Positions 36,521-44,964 of a stretch of DNA of 64,000 nucleotides are shown in pieces (position 1 is the stretch's first letter; each line of letters begins with the position of its first letter). The stretch covers positions 450,114 through 514,113 of the forward strand of contig NZ_OBEH01000004.1 of the NCBI RefSeq assembly GCF_900215465.1, in the 5' to 3' direction. A program made the position numbers and the translations under genes. A model generated the notes under the pieces. That model had not been told where the DNA came from. It worked only from the letters and a program-made list of their open reading frames with translations, and did no database searches. The DNA is from Flagellimonas pacifica (GTDB taxonomy: Bacteria; Bacteroidota; Bacteroidia; Flavobacteriales; Flavobacteriaceae).

Positions 36521-37876
36521 TTACAAACTCCCTACAGTTCTTCTCTCCAAGGTTATAATGGAATCCAGTTTTTTCATTTTTTCTCTGAGAGCGTTCACTT
36601 TTTCAGAGTGCTTTTCGAATAAATTATACTCCTCGGATATATCGCTCTCCAAATCAAAGAGAAAAGTACCTTCGTCAAGTACTAAGAGTTTGTACTTTCC
36701 ATCTCTGATGCCTTCCAGTTTTCCATTGGAGGCATAGTATAAAAATGGCGAACTTTCCAGTTTCCGATCTGCTCCTAAAAGAGCTTTGGAAACATCACGC
36801 CCATCAATCTTCCTTTTTGGAAGCTGTGCTCCACATAGATTCGCGACAGTGGGCAACAAATCCATATTAGTAATGACCTGTCGTTGTACATATCCTGCTG
36901 GGACCTTCCCGGGCCACCTAACAATACATGGGACACGCTGTCCTCCTTCCCATGTGGTCCCTTTGGCGCCTCTTAAAGGACCCGCAGAACCTCCCTCGGT
37001 CTTGAACACTTTCCATGGGCCATTATCTGAAGTGAAAATGACAAATGTATTTTCATCGATTCCTGTTGTTTTCAAAGTTTCTAGTATCTGCCCAACGCTC
37101 CAGTCAATTTCTTCTATGGTATCACCATATGGTCCTCGTACACTTGTATTTTGAAATTTTGGAGAGGCATATATGGGAATGTGGGGCATTGGGTGTGCCA
37201 AATACAGGAAGAAAGGTTTTTCACTGTTCTTTTTTATAAAAGTCATTGCTCTCTCCGTAAGCCTTTTGGTCAGTGTGGTCTGATCTGGGTCCAGTTCCAG
37301 AGTATCAGATTGCGATAGTAAGGGCAATTGCCATTTGTAATCATTCCTCCCCATATATTCCTGCTCCTTTTTGCTCATGTCGTTACTAAAAGGAATACCA
37401 AAAAACTCATCAAACCCTTGGTTGTGCGGAAGAAATTTTTCTTGATGGCCCAAATGCCACTTACCTATACAGGCTGTAGAATATTTTTTCCCCTTAAGAA
37501 CCTCTGCAATAGTTTGTTCTTCTGGATTAAGACCAGTCACAGATTGCGGGAAGAGCACTCCTTTTTCAAGTCCCACCCGTTTTGGGTAAGCTCCTGTTAA
37601 CAGTGCCGCTCTTGAGGGACTACATACGGGTGCAGCAACATAAAACTGTGAAAGTTTCATCCCTTCAGCAGCCATTTTATCCAAATGGGGTGTATAGACT
37701 GTAGGGTTACCAAAGCTACTTAGATCCCCATAACCCATATCATCCACATAGATAATTATGACATTCGGGTTTTGGTCGTTTTCTTTTTTATTTGAAGTAG
37801 CCTTGCCATTGCATCCAAAGCATAACAACAAAACAAAAAACAACAACAGGCTGTATATAGTTTGTTTAGTTTTCAT
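36521..37876 (-). CDS. Sulfatase (S1 family), lipoprotein
   Basis: This 451-aa sulfatase has a lipoprotein signal with the lipid Cys in LLCFGCNGK and the formylglycine motif CSPSRAALLTGAY, Cys at residue 85. Metal ligands are in IYVDDMGYGDLSS and FTSDNGPWKV. A conserved GKWHLGHQEKFLPHNQGFDE follows. It is the first of the four leftward sulfatase genes and diverges from the glycosidase gene at 38172. The four sulfatases and the glycosidase form the enzymatic part of a sulfated-glycan locus. No formylglycine-generating enzyme is in the window. Confidence 0.92.
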   Translation of the reverse strand: MKTKQTIYSLLLFFVLLLCFGCNGKATSNKKENDQNPNVIIIYVDDMGYGDLSSFGNPTVYTPHLDKMAAEGMKLSQFYVAAPVCSPSRAALLTGAYPKRVGLEKGVLFPQSVTGLNPEEQTIAEVLKGKKYSTACIGKWHLGHQEKFLPHNQGFDEFFGIPFSNDMSKKEQEYMGRNDYKWQLPLLSQSDTLELDPDQTTLTKRLTERAMTFIKKNSEKPFFLYLAHPMPHIPIYASPKFQNTSVRGPYGDTIEEIDWSVGQILETLKTTGIDENTFVIFTSDNGPWKVFKTEGGSAGPLRGAKGTTWEGGQRVPCIVRWPGKVPAGYVQRQVITNMDLLPTVANLCGAQLPKRKIDGRDVSKALLGADRKLESSPFLYYASNGKLEGIRDGKYKLLVLDEGTFLFDLESDISEEYNLFEKHSEKVNALREKMKKLDSIITLERRTVGSL

Positions 37877-38039
37877 AATAAGAACTCGTAATTATCTGTT
37901 TATCTGTTATAATCAAAAAGAGCTTTTGCCAAAAGTTAAATGTAGTGAAAGGAGTTAGTTCTTACCTGTTGATAGATTGCCATATTCTATACTTTTTTTG
38001 CCATTTACAATCATTTATTGCCATATCTAGCAGAAAAGG

Positions 38040-38175
38040 ATGAATAATAAAAAAATACCTATTACTTTTTGGCCATCTTTTATCTCAAGGACAACCCAAT
38101 GATATCATTTTAATTGACCATGGGCAGCACTATAAAAGACAATACAACGGTAACCACATAAAATTCGTTAAATGA
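38040..38175 (+). pseudogene. Possible frameshifted small ORF upstream of the glycosidase
   Basis: ATG at 38040 starts MNNKK and then hits a run of seven A. Losing one A would join the frame YLLLFGHLLSQGQPNDIILI, which stays open to a TGA that overlaps the ATG of the glycosidase gene (ATGA). The joined 44-aa product would look like a short secreted peptide. It may be the scar of a truncated gene, or chance. No homologue is recognised. Confidence 0.25.
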
Positions 38176-39254
38176 AAAACAGACAGCTATTACCTTTGAT
38201 GATATTTTTATCATTGACCTTATCATGTAAGGAAAAAGAAGAAAGACAAAAAGAGATAAATAACACCTCACACCAACTTGCTCTCAGTAATCTTGTACAG
38301 CCTACTCCTTTACATTCGGTACTTAAAGATCCTAATTATTATATATGGGGAGCTTCAATGGTAAAAGGACACGACCAAAAGTATCATTTGTATTATTCAA
38401 GATGGCCTAAATCCGAAGGGTTTCCAGGGTGGTTGGACCATTCTGAAATTGCCCATGCAACAGCTGATTCCCCAGGAGGACCATATAAACATGAAAAAGT
38501 AATATTAGAAGGGTTTGGCAAGGGGTATTGGAACGAGCAGTCGGCACACAATCCACATATAAAAAAATTTGGAAGCAAATACTACCTATACTTTATTTCA
38601 CATGTCAATACTGATTTTGGCAGAAAGAATAAAATGGAAAACCATCGTTGGGGCCAAAGGATAGGTGTTGCGGTTGCAGAAAACCCTTCAGGCCCATGGA
38701 AGGTATCTCAGTCTCCCTTGATAGAATATCAAGAGGGAAAAGGAGCTGAAGGATACATGGTAAACCCAAGTGTTTGTCAAAAACCGGATGGTACTTTTCT
38801 TATGATTTTCAAAACCCGCTCAAACGTTCCTGAGCTTGAAAACAGAATGATTCATTGTACCGCAACATCATTGAATCCGGATGGTCCTTTTGTTATTGCA
38901 GAGAACCCTATTTTAACTGAAAAGGAGGCTGAAGATCCTTTTTTATGGTTCCAGGACGGGAGATATTATGCTATACTTGATGATCAACGTGGTCTTTATA
39001 CCGGAGAACATGGATTGGCGCTTTTTACGTCCAACAATGGTGAGGATTGGGAAGCTGCGAAGAATCCAAACGTTATGACCCCAAAGATTAAATGGGAAGA
39101 TGGTACAACCAGTGACCTAAGATATTTGGAAAGACCTCAATTGTGGCTAAACGAGCATGGTAAACCGGCTATGCTCTTTTGCGCGGCCCAATTAAAAGAT
39201 GGAAAGGGAAGTAACCTTCCTTTTAATGTACACATTCCCATTAAAACTGAGTAA
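38172..39254 (+). CDS. Beta-propeller glycoside hydrolase-like lipoprotein
   Basis: This 360-aa protein has a lipoprotein signal (FLSLTLSCKEKEE). Its repeats of the type G.YYLYFISHV, WKVSQSPLI and DGRYYAILDDQ fit a five-bladed beta-propeller of the GH43/GH32/GH117 superfamily. Acidic residues suited to catalysis lie in KDPNYYIWGASM, WNEQSAHNPHI and EAEDPFLW, the last resembling the EDP motif of such enzymes. It diverges from four sulfatase genes, which suggests it cuts an exo-linked sugar of a sulfated polysaccharide. Family number and substrate cannot be fixed without a profile search. Confidence 0.75.
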   Translation: MKNRQLLPLMIFLSLTLSCKEKEERQKEINNTSHQLALSNLVQPTPLHSVLKDPNYYIWGASMVKGHDQKYHLYYSRWPKSEGFPGWLDHSEIAHATADSPGGPYKHEKVILEGFGKGYWNEQSAHNPHIKKFGSKYYLYFISHVNTDFGRKNKMENHRWGQRIGVAVAENPSGPWKVSQSPLIEYQEGKGAEGYMVNPSVCQKPDGTFLMIFKTRSNVPELENRMIHCTATSLNPDGPFVIAENPILTEKEAEDPFLWFQDGRYYAILDDQRGLYTGEHGLALFTSNNGEDWEAAKNPNVMTPKIKWEDGTTSDLRYLERPQLWLNEHGKPAMLFCAAQLKDGKGSNLPFNVHIPIKTE

Positions 39255-39370
39255 GTTTTTAGTCAGGAACCACTTCCATTGTCTTCCCGTTTCATTGAAC
39301 CCAAAGCTCTCTATGCTAGGCTATATTTTCAAAATATTTAAATAATGTTCTGAAAAAAGAATGATATATA

Positions 39371-39399
39371 TTTGTTATGTGAATTAATAACATGACAAA
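39371..39399. promoter_or_regulatory. Candidate MarR autoregulatory operator
   Basis: The arms TTTGTTATG (39371-39379) and CATGACAAA (39391-39399) form an imperfect inverted repeat that ends 3 bp before the marR start codon. The same TTTGYTATGRCAAW half-site family appears at 39852, 39883, 48797 and 48812. This position would block initiation, as expected for autorepression. Confidence 0.55.
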
Positions 39400-39402
39400 T
39401 AA

Positions 39403-39837
39403 ATGAAGTCGTTTTTGGATCAATCCGCTGGATATCTCATCAATATGACTGCGCTCTTGCTAAAAAGGGAAATGACAGGTGCACTGAGTGCCAATGAAAT
39501 TAATGTTACTCCTGAACAATGGGCCATTTTGAATAGATTAAGTGAAACTTCGGGGCTATCTCAAAAGGAAGTCGCAAGACGTACGTTCAAGGACAACGCC
39601 AACATTACGCGCATTTTGGATAAATTGGAGAAAAAGGGATATGTGAAACGTCAAATGGATGCTAAGGATCGGCGAGTGTGGAAAATTTATATTACCAAAG
39701 AGGGTAAATATGTTCGCAATCAAATTGAGCCTTTGGCCAAAGAAATCTTAAAAAAAGCTACCAAAGGTATTGATACCAAGGATGTGGAAGTATTCAACGC
39801 TACAGCTGAAAAAATGCTCCAAAATTTGGGGCAATAA
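39403..39837 (+). CDS. MarR-family transcriptional regulator
   Basis: This 144-aa protein has the MarR winged helix: LSQKEVARRTFKDNANITR as the recognition region, then LEKKGYVKRQMDAKDRRVW as the wing. N- and C-terminal helices form the dimer. MarR proteins often respond to phenolics, quinones or oxidants. A nearby palindrome over its start suggests autorepression, and copies of the same half-site precede the 39943 and 48981 lipoprotein genes. So it probably controls a small dispersed regulon in the 39-51 kb block. The inducer is unknown. Confidence 0.88.
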   Translation: MKSFLDQSAGYLINMTALLLKREMTGALSANEINVTPEQWAILNRLSETSGLSQKEVARRTFKDNANITRILDKLEKKGYVKRQMDAKDRRVWKIYITKEGKYVRNQIEPLAKEILKKATKGIDTKDVEVFNATAEKMLQNLGQ

Positions 39838-39851
39838 TTTTTTCCCATATA

Positions 39852-39896
39852 TTTGCTATGACAATTATTGATTAATACCATATTTGTTGTGTCAAT
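39852..39896 (+). promoter_or_regulatory. Paired MarR-like sites upstream of the tandem-domain lipoprotein
   Basis: TTTGCTATGACAAT (39852-39865) and TTTGTTGTGTCAAT (39883-39896) are two direct copies, 31 bp apart (about three helical turns), both related to the marR operator. They lie between the marR stop and the next gene. Confidence 0.5.
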
Positions 39897-39942
39897 TTAG
39901 ATTTTTTTCCTATCAAGTTTATAACCAATAATTACAACCCAT

Positions 39943-40722
39943 ATGTTGATTAAAAAAGTGATAACCATATTATGTATTCTTACGATTGTATTTTCATGCA
40001 AGAACAAATTGCAAGAAAACGAGAAGCTCAACGAAACCGAACAGCAACAAGAGATTGAAGCCAAGAATGCTAAAATCGGGAGACAGAATTATGCCATTGC
40101 ATGGAAATGGGCAACTGACAATAAACAGCTAGTGGAGGAAAATCTTGTCGTTATAGCGGACCAAGTAAACCAACTTTGGAAAGAGGATATTATTGCGGAT
40201 GCCTACTATAATTCCAATGCAACAATCGACAAGTTTGAATACTTTCCGAATGTCTTTTTCTTTCTAAAAGCGCAATCCGAGGAGGACGCTATAACTATTC
40301 TGGATGAATTAACCCTGGTAAAAAAAGGAATAGCATCTTATAAAATATATCCTGTAGGACTTAAATGGATGGGACGTGATCACGATGAAATTCGGGAAAA
40401 AGGAATAACCAATTCCTATGCGGCAGTCTGGGCATCCGATAATTGGGAAAATACCACGGATAGTTTGACCAAATCACAAGCAGATGCCATTTTAGACTTA
40501 TGGAATGATGGAAGTATTGAGAATATCTATTTTGACATAGAAGGCACCCAAAAGGCAAATGATAAGACTGACTTTGTGTTTTTCATCAATGCGAATACAG
40601 AAAAGGAAGCGAAAGAACTCTGTGCTGCGCTCCCTTTCGCAAAAGAGAATATTGCCAATTACGAAATATACCCAGTTGGTGTCTTCTGGTTGGGAGATTT
40701 TAAAGAATTTAATAAAGAATGA
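39943..40722 (+). CDS. Lipoprotein with two repeated alpha/beta (ABM-like) domains
   Basis: This 259-aa lipoprotein (signal IVFSCKNKL) is not a recognised family. It has a clear internal duplication. YAIAWKWATDN, then PNVFFFLKAQSEEDA, then YKIYPVGLKWMG in the first half match YAAVWASDNW, TDFVFFINANTEKEA and YEIYPVGVFWLG in the second. Each half looks like a ferredoxin-like alpha/beta unit of the kind seen in muconolactone-isomerase and ABM families, so the chain may form an intramolecular two-domain barrel. Nine bases separate it from the cytochrome b561 gene. A role with small lipophilic or quinone-like molecules is speculation from context. Confidence 0.7.
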   Translation: MLIKKVITILCILTIVFSCKNKLQENEKLNETEQQQEIEAKNAKIGRQNYAIAWKWATDNKQLVEENLVVIADQVNQLWKEDIIADAYYNSNATIDKFEYFPNVFFFLKAQSEEDAITILDELTLVKKGIASYKIYPVGLKWMGRDHDEIREKGITNSYAAVWASDNWENTTDSLTKSQADAILDLWNDGSIENIYFDIEGTQKANDKTDFVFFINANTEKEAKELCAALPFAKENIANYEIYPVGVFWLGDFKEFNKE

Positions 40723-40731
40723 GGCAAACAC

Positions 40732-41262
40732 ATGAAAGAAGGAATCCAGAACAATTTAGGTCAAAAATATAATAAGGGAACCATTGCCATACATTGGATT
40801 ACTGCACTACTAATAATTGCATTGTTCCCATTAGGGAAGTATATGTCCGGACTTGAACCTTCAGAAAAAATGGGATTACTGAAAGTTCATGCTTTTCTGG
40901 GAGTAATCGTGTTTCTCTTAACCATAATACGGAGTTGGTTGTTCTTTACCAAGCCTCGTCCAGATGATTTGAAAACCGGTTCCAAACTCAACGATAAGCT
41001 GGCCGTTTGGATTCATAATAGCTTTTATTTTCTTCTTTTTGGGTTAGCCATTTCAGGAATCGCCACCGTTGTATTAGGCGGCTACGGTGAAGCGTTGACC
41101 AGTGCAAACCCAGAATTGATCATTAATAGAGAGGAAATAAAACCCCTAAAGGGCCATGGAATACTGGCCATGGTTATGATGCTACTCCTCACCATCCATG
41201 TTTTCGGGGTTATCAAACATTATATTTTACTAAAAGAAAATACCTTAAAACGTATGATTTAA
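40732..41262 (+). CDS. Cytochrome b561-family membrane protein
   Basis: This 176-aa inner-membrane protein has four helices. Histidines placed as haem b ligands occur in IAIHWITALLI, LKVHAFLGVIV, WIHNSFYFLLFGL and TIHVFGVIKHY. This is the bacterial cytochrome b561 (Ni-hydrogenase b-type/YodB) pattern; such proteins pass electrons between quinol and a partner such as superoxide. It is 9 bp after the tandem-domain lipoprotein gene, so both probably come from the MarR-marked promoter and may act together at the membrane. Confidence 0.85.
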   Translation: MKEGIQNNLGQKYNKGTIAIHWITALLIIALFPLGKYMSGLEPSEKMGLLKVHAFLGVIVFLLTIIRSWLFFTKPRPDDLKTGSKLNDKLAVWIHNSFYFLLFGLAISGIATVVLGGYGEALTSANPELIINREEIKPLKGHGILAMVMMLLLTIHVFGVIKHYILLKENTLKRMI

Positions 41263-41373
41263 CAGAACGGTTATATACATAATTACAAGCTTGACTCTAA
41301 TGGGCCTGTGATGGCTATTATTTTCAACCAAAAGAAAATCAAAAATCGATTAAATAACCAACACACTGTAAAA

Positions 41374-41931
41374 ATGAAAAGTAGCACAAATTTAATTGAA
41401 GGCCCTGTTAATTACTGGTACCTTCCAGTCATTACAGGTTTAATTTTAATATTAATTGGTATATGGACATTTGCGTCACCAGAAGAAGCGTATTTAGGTT
41501 TATCAATTCTGTTTAGCCTTTCATTTTTGTTTGCAGGTTTAGTGGAGACTGTATTTTCCTATGCAAACAGAAAAAACATAAACAATTGGGGTTGGCATTT
41601 GATTTTTGGGATGGCTACATTATTATTGGGGGTATTTTTGCTTACCCACCCTGAAATCACAAAAACTAGTTTGGCCCTGTTTATCGGTTTCACATTGTTA
41701 TTTAGATCTTTTAACTCGATTGGAATCGCCCTTGATTTAAAAAAATCCAAAACTTCTGGCTGGGGAATATCATTGTTTTTCGGGATTTTAGGAGTCATAC
41801 TTTCATTTATCTTAATACGAAACCCACTTTTCGCAGGTATGTCCATAATTATCTGGACCGCAATTTCATTATTAACTGCTGGAATATTTAGCGTGTTTTT
41901 TGGCCTTACAATGAAGAAAATCAATAAGTAA
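41374..41931 (+). CDS. HdeD-family (DUF308) membrane protein
   Basis: This protein of about 185 aa has six helices in three pairs, with the repeats ILILIGIWTFASPEEAYLGL and ATLLLGVFLLTHPE typical of HdeD/DUF308. HdeD in enteric bacteria helps acid resistance, but most homologues have no tested role. The ATG at 41374 is preferred to GTG 41308 or ATG 41311, because the extra 22 residues are polar and not conserved in type. It lies 112 bp after cytochrome b561 and 36 bp before the next gene. Confidence 0.78.
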   Translation: MKSSTNLIEGPVNYWYLPVITGLILILIGIWTFASPEEAYLGLSILFSLSFLFAGLVETVFSYANRKNINNWGWHLIFGMATLLLGVFLLTHPEITKTSLALFIGFTLLFRSFNSIGIALDLKKSKTSGWGISLFFGILGVILSFILIRNPLFAGMSIIIWTAISLLTAGIFSVFFGLTMKKINK

Positions 41932-41966
41932 AAGTTCCCAATTTGTTCTAGTGATAAGTATTTAAA

Positions 41967-42440
41967 ATGAGAAAAATTTCAATATTGATCCAAGTTATAA
42001 GCATTGCATGCCTAGGAGCTTTTGCAGGTGCAATGATTATGCTTAACACCGCTATATTGTCTTTTTGGAAAAAAGCAGCACCCGAAGATTTTCTCGATTG
42101 GTATGCTGATTATGCATCCGGTATAATGGATGCTACCGGACCACTTGTAATGTCCAGTCTTATTTTACCGCTTGTCTGCTTTTTTCTGGTCATAAAGAAC
42201 AAACAGAGTAGAATCTATTGGATTATTTCTTTTTCATTGAGTGTTATTATAATGATAATTACCATGGGGTATTTTGTTGGTGTGAACACCTCTTTTGCGG
42301 AACAATCAATCGAGTTGGTACAGATTAAAGAAACCTTGGATACTTGGGGAAGAAATCATCTTATTAGAATCTCTTTGGCATTTGCCTCTGCCCTTTTTGC
42401 AGGAATAGGGCTGGTAAAATATCTACCCAAAAACAAATAG
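41967..42440 (+). CDS. DUF1772-like (anthrone oxygenase fold) membrane protein
   Basis: This 157-aa protein has four helices. It has an early acidic/aromatic stretch FWKKAAPEDFLDWYADYA, GYFVGVN in helix 3 and a late TWGRNHLIRISLAF. That pattern resembles DUF1772, a family grouped with anthrone oxygenases acting on polyketide quinones. The catalytic role of bacterial members is not established. It is in a run of small membrane-protein genes after the MarR gene and fits a theme of hydrophobic small molecules. Confidence 0.65.
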   Translation: MRKISILIQVISIACLGAFAGAMIMLNTAILSFWKKAAPEDFLDWYADYASGIMDATGPLVMSSLILPLVCFFLVIKNKQSRIYWIISFSLSVIIMIITMGYFVGVNTSFAEQSIELVQIKETLDTWGRNHLIRISLAFASALFAGIGLVKYLPKNK

Positions 42441-42522
42441 AACAATTACAGAAAACATACAAATTGACAGGCCTGGAGGCTGACTTAAAAACAATCTATT
42501 CACTTATAACCCTACAAAACAA

Positions 42523-43062
42523 ATGAAAAAACTTGGACACTTAAATTTAGTTGGCCTTTGCCTTATTGTTGTTGGAATTACAATAATGACATCAAAAAGT
42601 TTAGGAGTGGACTTTGCAAAAATCGTTGTGCCCTTATTATTTGTGCTATCCGGTATTTTTAGCATTACTTACTCAAGAGCCAATAAAGAAGTAGAAGTTA
42701 TTTCAAAATTCCAACTAATAAAAGGTATAGGTTTACTGGCTTTTGCGGGATTGCTTTCTTTTTTATCAGATGGTTTAACTGGCTTTTTAATGTATACCGC
42801 TTATTTTACATTAATGTATGGTTTGTTAGAAATTACATTTCCTTTTGCTGTGCTCAACTCAAAAAATAAGGTAGTAAAAATTATGCTTGGCTACAGAATT
42901 ATAGCTGGGTTTGCAATTGCTATTGGGGCAGTGGTTTTGCTATTTACAACAATCTTAAATGACGACGAAGGACTCATTACAGCTGGTGCCTTAACACTAT
43001 TTATAGGATTGTCCAACCTAATTTATGCTGCAAAATTGAAAGGCTCAAATTCTGAACAATAG
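42523..43062 (+). CDS. Small six-helix membrane protein, HdeD-like
   Basis: This 179-aa protein is not assigned to a named family. It has six hydrophobic helices in pairs, with IVVGITIMTSKSLGVDFAK at the start and FIGLSNLIYAAKLKG at the end, and the same paired-helix layout as the HdeD-like neighbour at 41374. It may be a distant paralogue of it. It starts 82 bp after the DUF1772-like gene and ends 27 bp before the cardiolipin synthase gene. Confidence 0.65.
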   Translation: MKKLGHLNLVGLCLIVVGITIMTSKSLGVDFAKIVVPLLFVLSGIFSITYSRANKEVEVISKFQLIKGIGLLAFAGLLSFLSDGLTGFLMYTAYFTLMYGLLEITFPFAVLNSKNKVVKIMLGYRIIAGFAIAIGAVVLLFTTILNDDEGLITAGALTLFIGLSNLIYAAKLKGSNSEQ

Positions 43063-43089
43063 GTATTAATTTCATGGAGTTTTGATGCG

Positions 43090-44544
43090 ATGAATTGGTT
43101 TCCTGCACTACAAATAGCCTATATTCTTATACTTATAGTGGTGACTATAAGAATTCTGTACGAAACCAGAAGTAGCACAAAGACCTTAGGTTATATTCTA
43201 TTTATTGTACTTGTTCCAATTATTGGGATACTATTTTATTTTTCATTTGGGGTCAACTATCGAAAACGAAAGCTCTACTCCAAGAAAATCATACAAGACA
43301 AACCGCTTTACAAAGACATAAAAGATAGAATAGAAGCCTATTCCAATTTAGCTTTTAAATCCGCTTTGGCCGCTAACGGCCACCAAAGTTTAATGGAGTT
43401 TATTCGCAAGTCCGGGAGTGGTCATTTAACCTCAAACAACGAATTAAAATTATTGGTAAATGGAGAAGAAAAATTTCCTGAACTATTAAAAGCACTAAAA
43501 AAAGCCACTTCACATATTCATATAGAATATTACATTTACGAAGATGACCTTACTGGAAATCAAGTTGCGGATATTCTAATCGACAAAGTAAAAGAAGGTG
43601 TTGAAGTGCGCCTTATATACGATGATTTTGGTAGTCATGGGCTGGGAAAAAAATTTATTGAAAAATTAAACAATGCCGGTGTTTTAACTTCTCCTTTCTA
43701 TAAAATAAAGTGGTATGCCTTTGCCAGTAGGATAAACTACAGAAACCATAGAAAAATTGTCATTATTGATGGAAAGGTTGGTTTTGTTGGAGGCATCAAT
43801 ATGAGTGATAAATATCGTAATGATCTAAATGAAGAAAAGCATTTGTTTTGGCGGGACACACATTTAATGATACATGGAGGGGCAACTTCACATTTACAAT
43901 ATCTGTTCATTTGTGATTGGAACTTTTGCAGTTCGGAAAATATCGATTATAACGAGAGCTACTTTCCCTATATAAAAGAATCAGAAAACATCCAAGGGGA
44001 AATGGTACAAATTGCGGCCTCTGGTCCGGACAGTTCTCAACCGGTTATTTTCTACTCATTGTTAAAAGCAATTGGTTCGGCTAAAAAAAGCATTTACATT
44101 ACCAGTCCTTATTTTATTCCAGGAGAAAGTATAATAGACGCTCTAACAGTTGCTATCCAAGGTGGATTGGATGTTAAGATCATAGTTCCTGGCATTTCAG
44201 ATTCAAAAATGGTCAATACAGCCGCAAGTTCTTATTATACAGAATTATTACCATATGGTGTAAAAATCTATAAGTACAACAAAGGCTTTGTACATGCAAA
44301 AACAATGGTCATAGATGATGATTTGGCTATTGTTGGTTCCGCTAATATGGATTATAGAAGCTTTGATCTAAATTTTGAAGTGAATGCAGTTATGTATAGC
44401 CGAAGAATTGCACAGCAATTAAAGGATGTTTTCAACAGTGACCTAAAAGAATCTGAACTGATAGATACAAAGGCGTGGTTAAATAGGCCAAAGTACATTC
44501 ATTTATGGGGAAAAGTGGTGAGATTACTATCGCCTTTCCTATAA
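43090..44544 (+). CDS. cls: Cardiolipin synthase (phospholipase D family)
   Basis: This 484-aa enzyme makes cardiolipin from two phosphatidylglycerols at the inner membrane. Two N-terminal helices (PLDc_N, about 1-58) precede two HKD motifs: HRKIVIIDGKVGFVGGIN at about residue 217 and HAKTMVIDDDLAIVGSANMD at about residue 397. Each supplies one histidine to the active site. Length and domain order match ClsA-type enzymes. It closes the run of plus-strand membrane genes and may serve membrane remodelling under stress; that link is inference from position. Confidence 0.92.
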   Translation: MNWFPALQIAYILILIVVTIRILYETRSSTKTLGYILFIVLVPIIGILFYFSFGVNYRKRKLYSKKIIQDKPLYKDIKDRIEAYSNLAFKSALAANGHQSLMEFIRKSGSGHLTSNNELKLLVNGEEKFPELLKALKKATSHIHIEYYIYEDDLTGNQVADILIDKVKEGVEVRLIYDDFGSHGLGKKFIEKLNNAGVLTSPFYKIKWYAFASRINYRNHRKIVIIDGKVGFVGGINMSDKYRNDLNEEKHLFWRDTHLMIHGGATSHLQYLFICDWNFCSSENIDYNESYFPYIKESENIQGEMVQIAASGPDSSQPVIFYSLLKAIGSAKKSIYITSPYFIPGESIIDALTVAIQGGLDVKIIVPGISDSKMVNTAASSYYTELLPYGVKIYKYNKGFVHAKTMVIDDDLAIVGSANMDYRSFDLNFEVNAVMYSRRIAQQLKDVFNSDLKESELIDTKAWLNRPKYIHLWGKVVRLLSPFL

Positions 44545-44551
44545 AGGGAAT

Positions 44552-44911
44552 TTAAAAAAGTAAATCACCATAACCCCAAATTAATGTGCCCAATAAACTT
44601 GTTAAACCAGAAACAATAAATACAGTTTTATGTAAAGAATTATCATCCTTTATAGTTTTCAATTTTTCATGTATATCAAGATCGGATTGCATTATTTTTT
44701 CTGCTTCCTTCTTTTTTATACTTGCCAATTGAAATTGTACAACTACAGATATAAAAGTCAATATAGAACCGGATCTGGCAAACCAATTGCCATTTGAATT
44801 CAAAGAAATAACAGCAGATACAGTACAAAAAATAATTCCAATTAATAAAAGAGAGATAGAAATCAAATATGTTTTGTTGTTTACAGTCATCATGTTATTT
44901 GAGATAGGCAA
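44552..44911 (-). CDS. Hypothetical membrane protein with three helices
   Basis: This 119-aa protein has three hydrophobic segments (LISISLLLIGIIFCTVSAVI, GSILTFISVVVQFQLA, FIVSGLTSLLGTLIWGYG) and a charged region between the last two. It has no recognised family. It is the only minus-strand gene between 39 and 51 kb and ends 7 bp from the cls stop, convergent with it. A start at the second Met (44893) is also possible. The base use is like its neighbours, so it is probably real. Confidence 0.55.
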   Translation of the reverse strand: MPISNNMMTVNNKTYLISISLLLIGIIFCTVSAVISLNSNGNWFARSGSILTFISVVVQFQLASIKKKEAEKIMQSDLDIHEKLKTIKDDNSLHKTVFIVSGLTSLLGTLIWGYGDLLF

Positions 44912-44964
44912 AAAACAAAAATATTCTTAAAAAGAAAATAATGCCACATAACTAATCATTTTTA

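Noticed and set aside
36521..39254. Full polysaccharide-utilisation locus assigned to one polymer
   Set aside because: No diagnostic lyase or carrageenase-type enzyme is present, so the polymer cannot be named.
39943..40722. Translated repeat as evidence of a CRISPR or simple DNA repeat
   Set aside because: The two halves are similar in protein only and diverged in DNA. No CRISPR array with regular spacers was found anywhere in the window.
44552..44911. Dismissal as a chance ORF
   Set aside because: It has three clean membrane helices and tight convergent spacing, so it was kept at medium confidence.
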